DNA from: Reinekea thalattae | GTDB lineage: Bacteria > Pseudomonadota > Gammaproteobacteria > Pseudomonadales > Natronospirillaceae | Length of the DNA: 64,000 nt | Assembly (NCBI RefSeq): GCF_008041945.1 | Contig: NZ_VKAD01000002.1 | Location: 62,001-126,000, forward strand | Direction: 5' to 3' | Part shown: positions 62,925-64,000 of the stretch, piece after piece | Position numbering within the stretch: the stretch's first letter is position 1 | How the letters are laid out: each line of letters opens with the position of its first letter | Notes under the pieces: generated by a model | What the model saw: only the letters and a program-made list of their open reading frames with translations | What the model was told of the DNA's origin: nothing | Databases searched by the model: none | Position numbers and translations under genes: made by a program

Positions 62925-63902
62925 ATGGCTAGTGACTATCGGTTTAGACTTTTTGATAATTTTTTATTTGATTCACGCAGCAACAGTTTAAAAGATTTAA
63001 CCAAGAATGGTGCAGAATTAAGCATCGGTAATAATGAAAGCCGATTACTGGCGTTTTTTTGCCAGAATGAGAATGAATTACTCACTCGACAAATGATTCA
63101 ACAGCGCGTTTGGCTCGATCAAGGGTTTCAGGTTGATGATTCCAGCTTAACTCAAGCGATTTTTAATTTACGCAAGCTATTAAACGACTCGGCTAAATCA
63201 CCGAACTATATTGTTACCTTACCTAAACAGGGCTATCGCTTTATTGCCCAGGTCGAGCCGGAGCCAGCTTTGGATAGAGGCGTGCGAACAGATGTTGCCA
63301 AAGTGGCGACAACACCGCAGTTGCAAAACGATGCGCTAGGCTCATTCACCGACACATCAAATAGCTTAACCGACACATCAAATAGCTTAACCGACGCATC
63401 AGATACTTTAGATGCTCAAAGCACTTTAGATACTCAAAGTACTTTAAAAGCATTAACAGTACAGCCAAATACGGATCGCCTTTCAGATCAGCAAGCCGCG
63501 TCAGCCGTCGAGGCGAAAAAAAATAAGCGCATCCTGTTGTTTACCGTATGGCCCAGTATTGCTGCGGCTTTTGTGGTGGTTATTTTTTCTGCGCTATTGG
63601 TTGGCTGGTTTTATAATCAACAGCCGGGCTTTATTACCGTCAGTGATTTAGAGGGCGTGCCGATTAAGACCTATAATGGCAGTTCGGCGAATCAGGATTG
63701 GTCAGGCATAGTGAGTAGTTGTTTGGATCGGTATGGTAATCCAGAGCCTGGTCAGCCATCACCTGAACAGGTCATTATTACCGGTGATCAAGATGGTCGG
63801 ATCAACATCAACCTGTTATTTGATAAAGCCAATGCCAATATGAACGTCACCATGAGGTTATTGCCTCGATTGGATGGACAGTCGAATAGCTGTTCTATTT
63901 GA
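62925..63902 (+). CDS. Membrane-bound ToxR/CadC-like winged-helix regulator
   Basis: A 325-residue regulator. Residues about 1-110 form an OmpR/PhoB-type DNA-binding winged helix (VDDSSLTQAIFNLRKLLND, YIVTLPKQGYRFIAQV). A low-complexity linker (about 115-195) contains heptad and hexad repeats. One membrane helix (about 203-228, WPSIAAAFVVVIFSALLVGW) leads to a short periplasmic domain of about 95 residues with two cysteines (SSCLDRYG and NSCSI), which may form a disulfide as in ToxR. The downstream open frame starts 47 bases on. Stimulus unknown. Confidence 0.88.
   Translation: MASDYRFRLFDNFLFDSRSNSLKDLTKNGAELSIGNNESRLLAFFCQNENELLTRQMIQQRVWLDQGFQVDDSSLTQAIFNLRKLLNDSAKSPNYIVTLPKQGYRFIAQVEPEPALDRGVRTDVAKVATTPQLQNDALGSFTDTSNSLTDTSNSLTDASDTLDAQSTLDTQSTLKALTVQPNTDRLSDQQAASAVEAKKNKRILLFTVWPSIAAAFVVVIFSALLVGWFYNQQPGFITVSDLEGVPIKTYNGSSANQDWSGIVSSCLDRYGNPEPGQPSPEQVIITGDQDGRININLLFDKANANMNVTMRLLPRLDGQSNSCSI
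63348..63446 (+). repeat. In-frame 21-bp and 18-bp tandem repeats in the regulator linker
   Basis: ACCGACACATCAAATAGCTTA occurs twice perfectly (63348-63368, 63369-63389) and once diverged (63390-63410), encoding TDTSNSL x2 and TDASDTL. It is followed by two 18-base units (63411-63428, 63429-63446) encoding DAQSTL and DTQSTL. All keep frame, so linker length can vary without frameshift. Confidence 0.9.
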
Positions 63903-63949
63903 TACTGTTTAACCTTCATTTCAGACATGGATAAGTGAAAACAACAACA

Positions 63950-64000
63950 ATGAAAATAAAACTAACCATAGCGTTATTGCTATTGAGTATTACTTGTAGC
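63950..64000 (+). CDS. Start of a secreted or membrane protein, cut by the window
   Basis: The frame from ATG 63950 is open to the window end: 17 residues MKIKLTIALLLLSITCS, a signal-peptide or lipoprotein-like start. It follows the ToxR-like regulator by 47 bases on the same strand, the position of a ToxS-type partner. The visible part is far too short to name it. Confidence 0.4.
   Translation, partial: MKIKLTIALLLLSITCS

Noticed and set aside
1-64000. Mobile elements, prophage, toxin-antitoxin or defence systems
   Set aside because: No transposase, integrase, phage structural, restriction, CRISPR or toxin-antitoxin signature was seen in any frame, and gene context looks like stable chromosome.

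Overview
The window reads as ordinary chromosome of a marine-type gammaproteobacterium. Evidence is the hemCDXY cluster, HmuSTUV heme uptake with HemP, PtsP, a SutA-like tail protein, and orthologues closest in my memory to Pseudomonas, Oceanospirillales and Enterobacteria. Order-level placement (Oceanospirillales-like) is a guess. Gene density is high, and no insertion sequence, prophage, integron, CRISPR array, rRNA operon or known defence system is visible.

Layout. 1-5.8 kb: the end of hemE, then parC, then an EAL phosphodiesterase overlapping a ComFB-family gene. 6-12.7 kb: hemC-hemD-hemX-hemY with a free-methionine sulfoxide reductase gene, then a TPR/GAF/degenerate-GGDEF protein. 12.9-20.4 kb: argH, a SutA-like small protein, thiL-pgpA, ptsP and mtlD. 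20.8-27.2 kb: tRNA-Ile2(CAU), a membrane-bound chemoreceptor with a good FliA-type promoter, a small thiol protein, a satD/DUF3307 pair behind a repeated operator-like sequence, an acyltransferase and two small conserved genes. 27.5-35.1 kb: a probable amino-acid/2-oxo-acid module (YbdH-like dehydrogenase, LysR regulator, YbdL-like aminotransferase, nitrilase-family amidase, a fused ABC permease-ATPase with its binding protein) and a MOSC protein. 35.2-40.5 kb: an unrecognised membrane/coiled-coil protein and two tandem paralogous lipoproteins with duplicated leaders and terminators. 40.6-48.6 kb: a GNAT, an atypical Nramp-fold transporter, and the purine catabolic set xdhA-xdhB-xdhC-uraD-hiuH. 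48.7-53.4 kb: pgi, mutY and an FG-GAP lipoprotein. 53.7-59.9 kb: the heme uptake locus hemP-receptor-hmuSTUV behind a Fur box. 60.1-64 kb: ilvD, a small secreted protein, and a ToxR/CadC-like membrane regulator whose downstream neighbour is cut by the window end.

Themes. Heme is both made (hemE, hemCDXY) and acquired (hemP/hmu). Cyclic-di-GMP signalling is represented by one EAL enzyme with intact catalytic residues, a putative ComFB receptor translationally coupled to it, and two GGDEF domains whose signature has decayed to the same R-x-D-N-x-x-F form. Purine breakdown runs from xanthine to urate and from 5-hydroxyisourate onward, but no urate oxidase lies here.

The best leads for undescribed biology are the PDE-ComFB pair, the satD operator array, the dehydrogenase/aminotransferase/amidase/transporter module, the GGSH-type Nramp homologue beside the xanthine dehydrogenase genes, the duplicated lipoprotein cassettes, and the mutY ribosome-binding site buried in an upstream terminator. 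All family calls are from reading the sequence; no database search was run.
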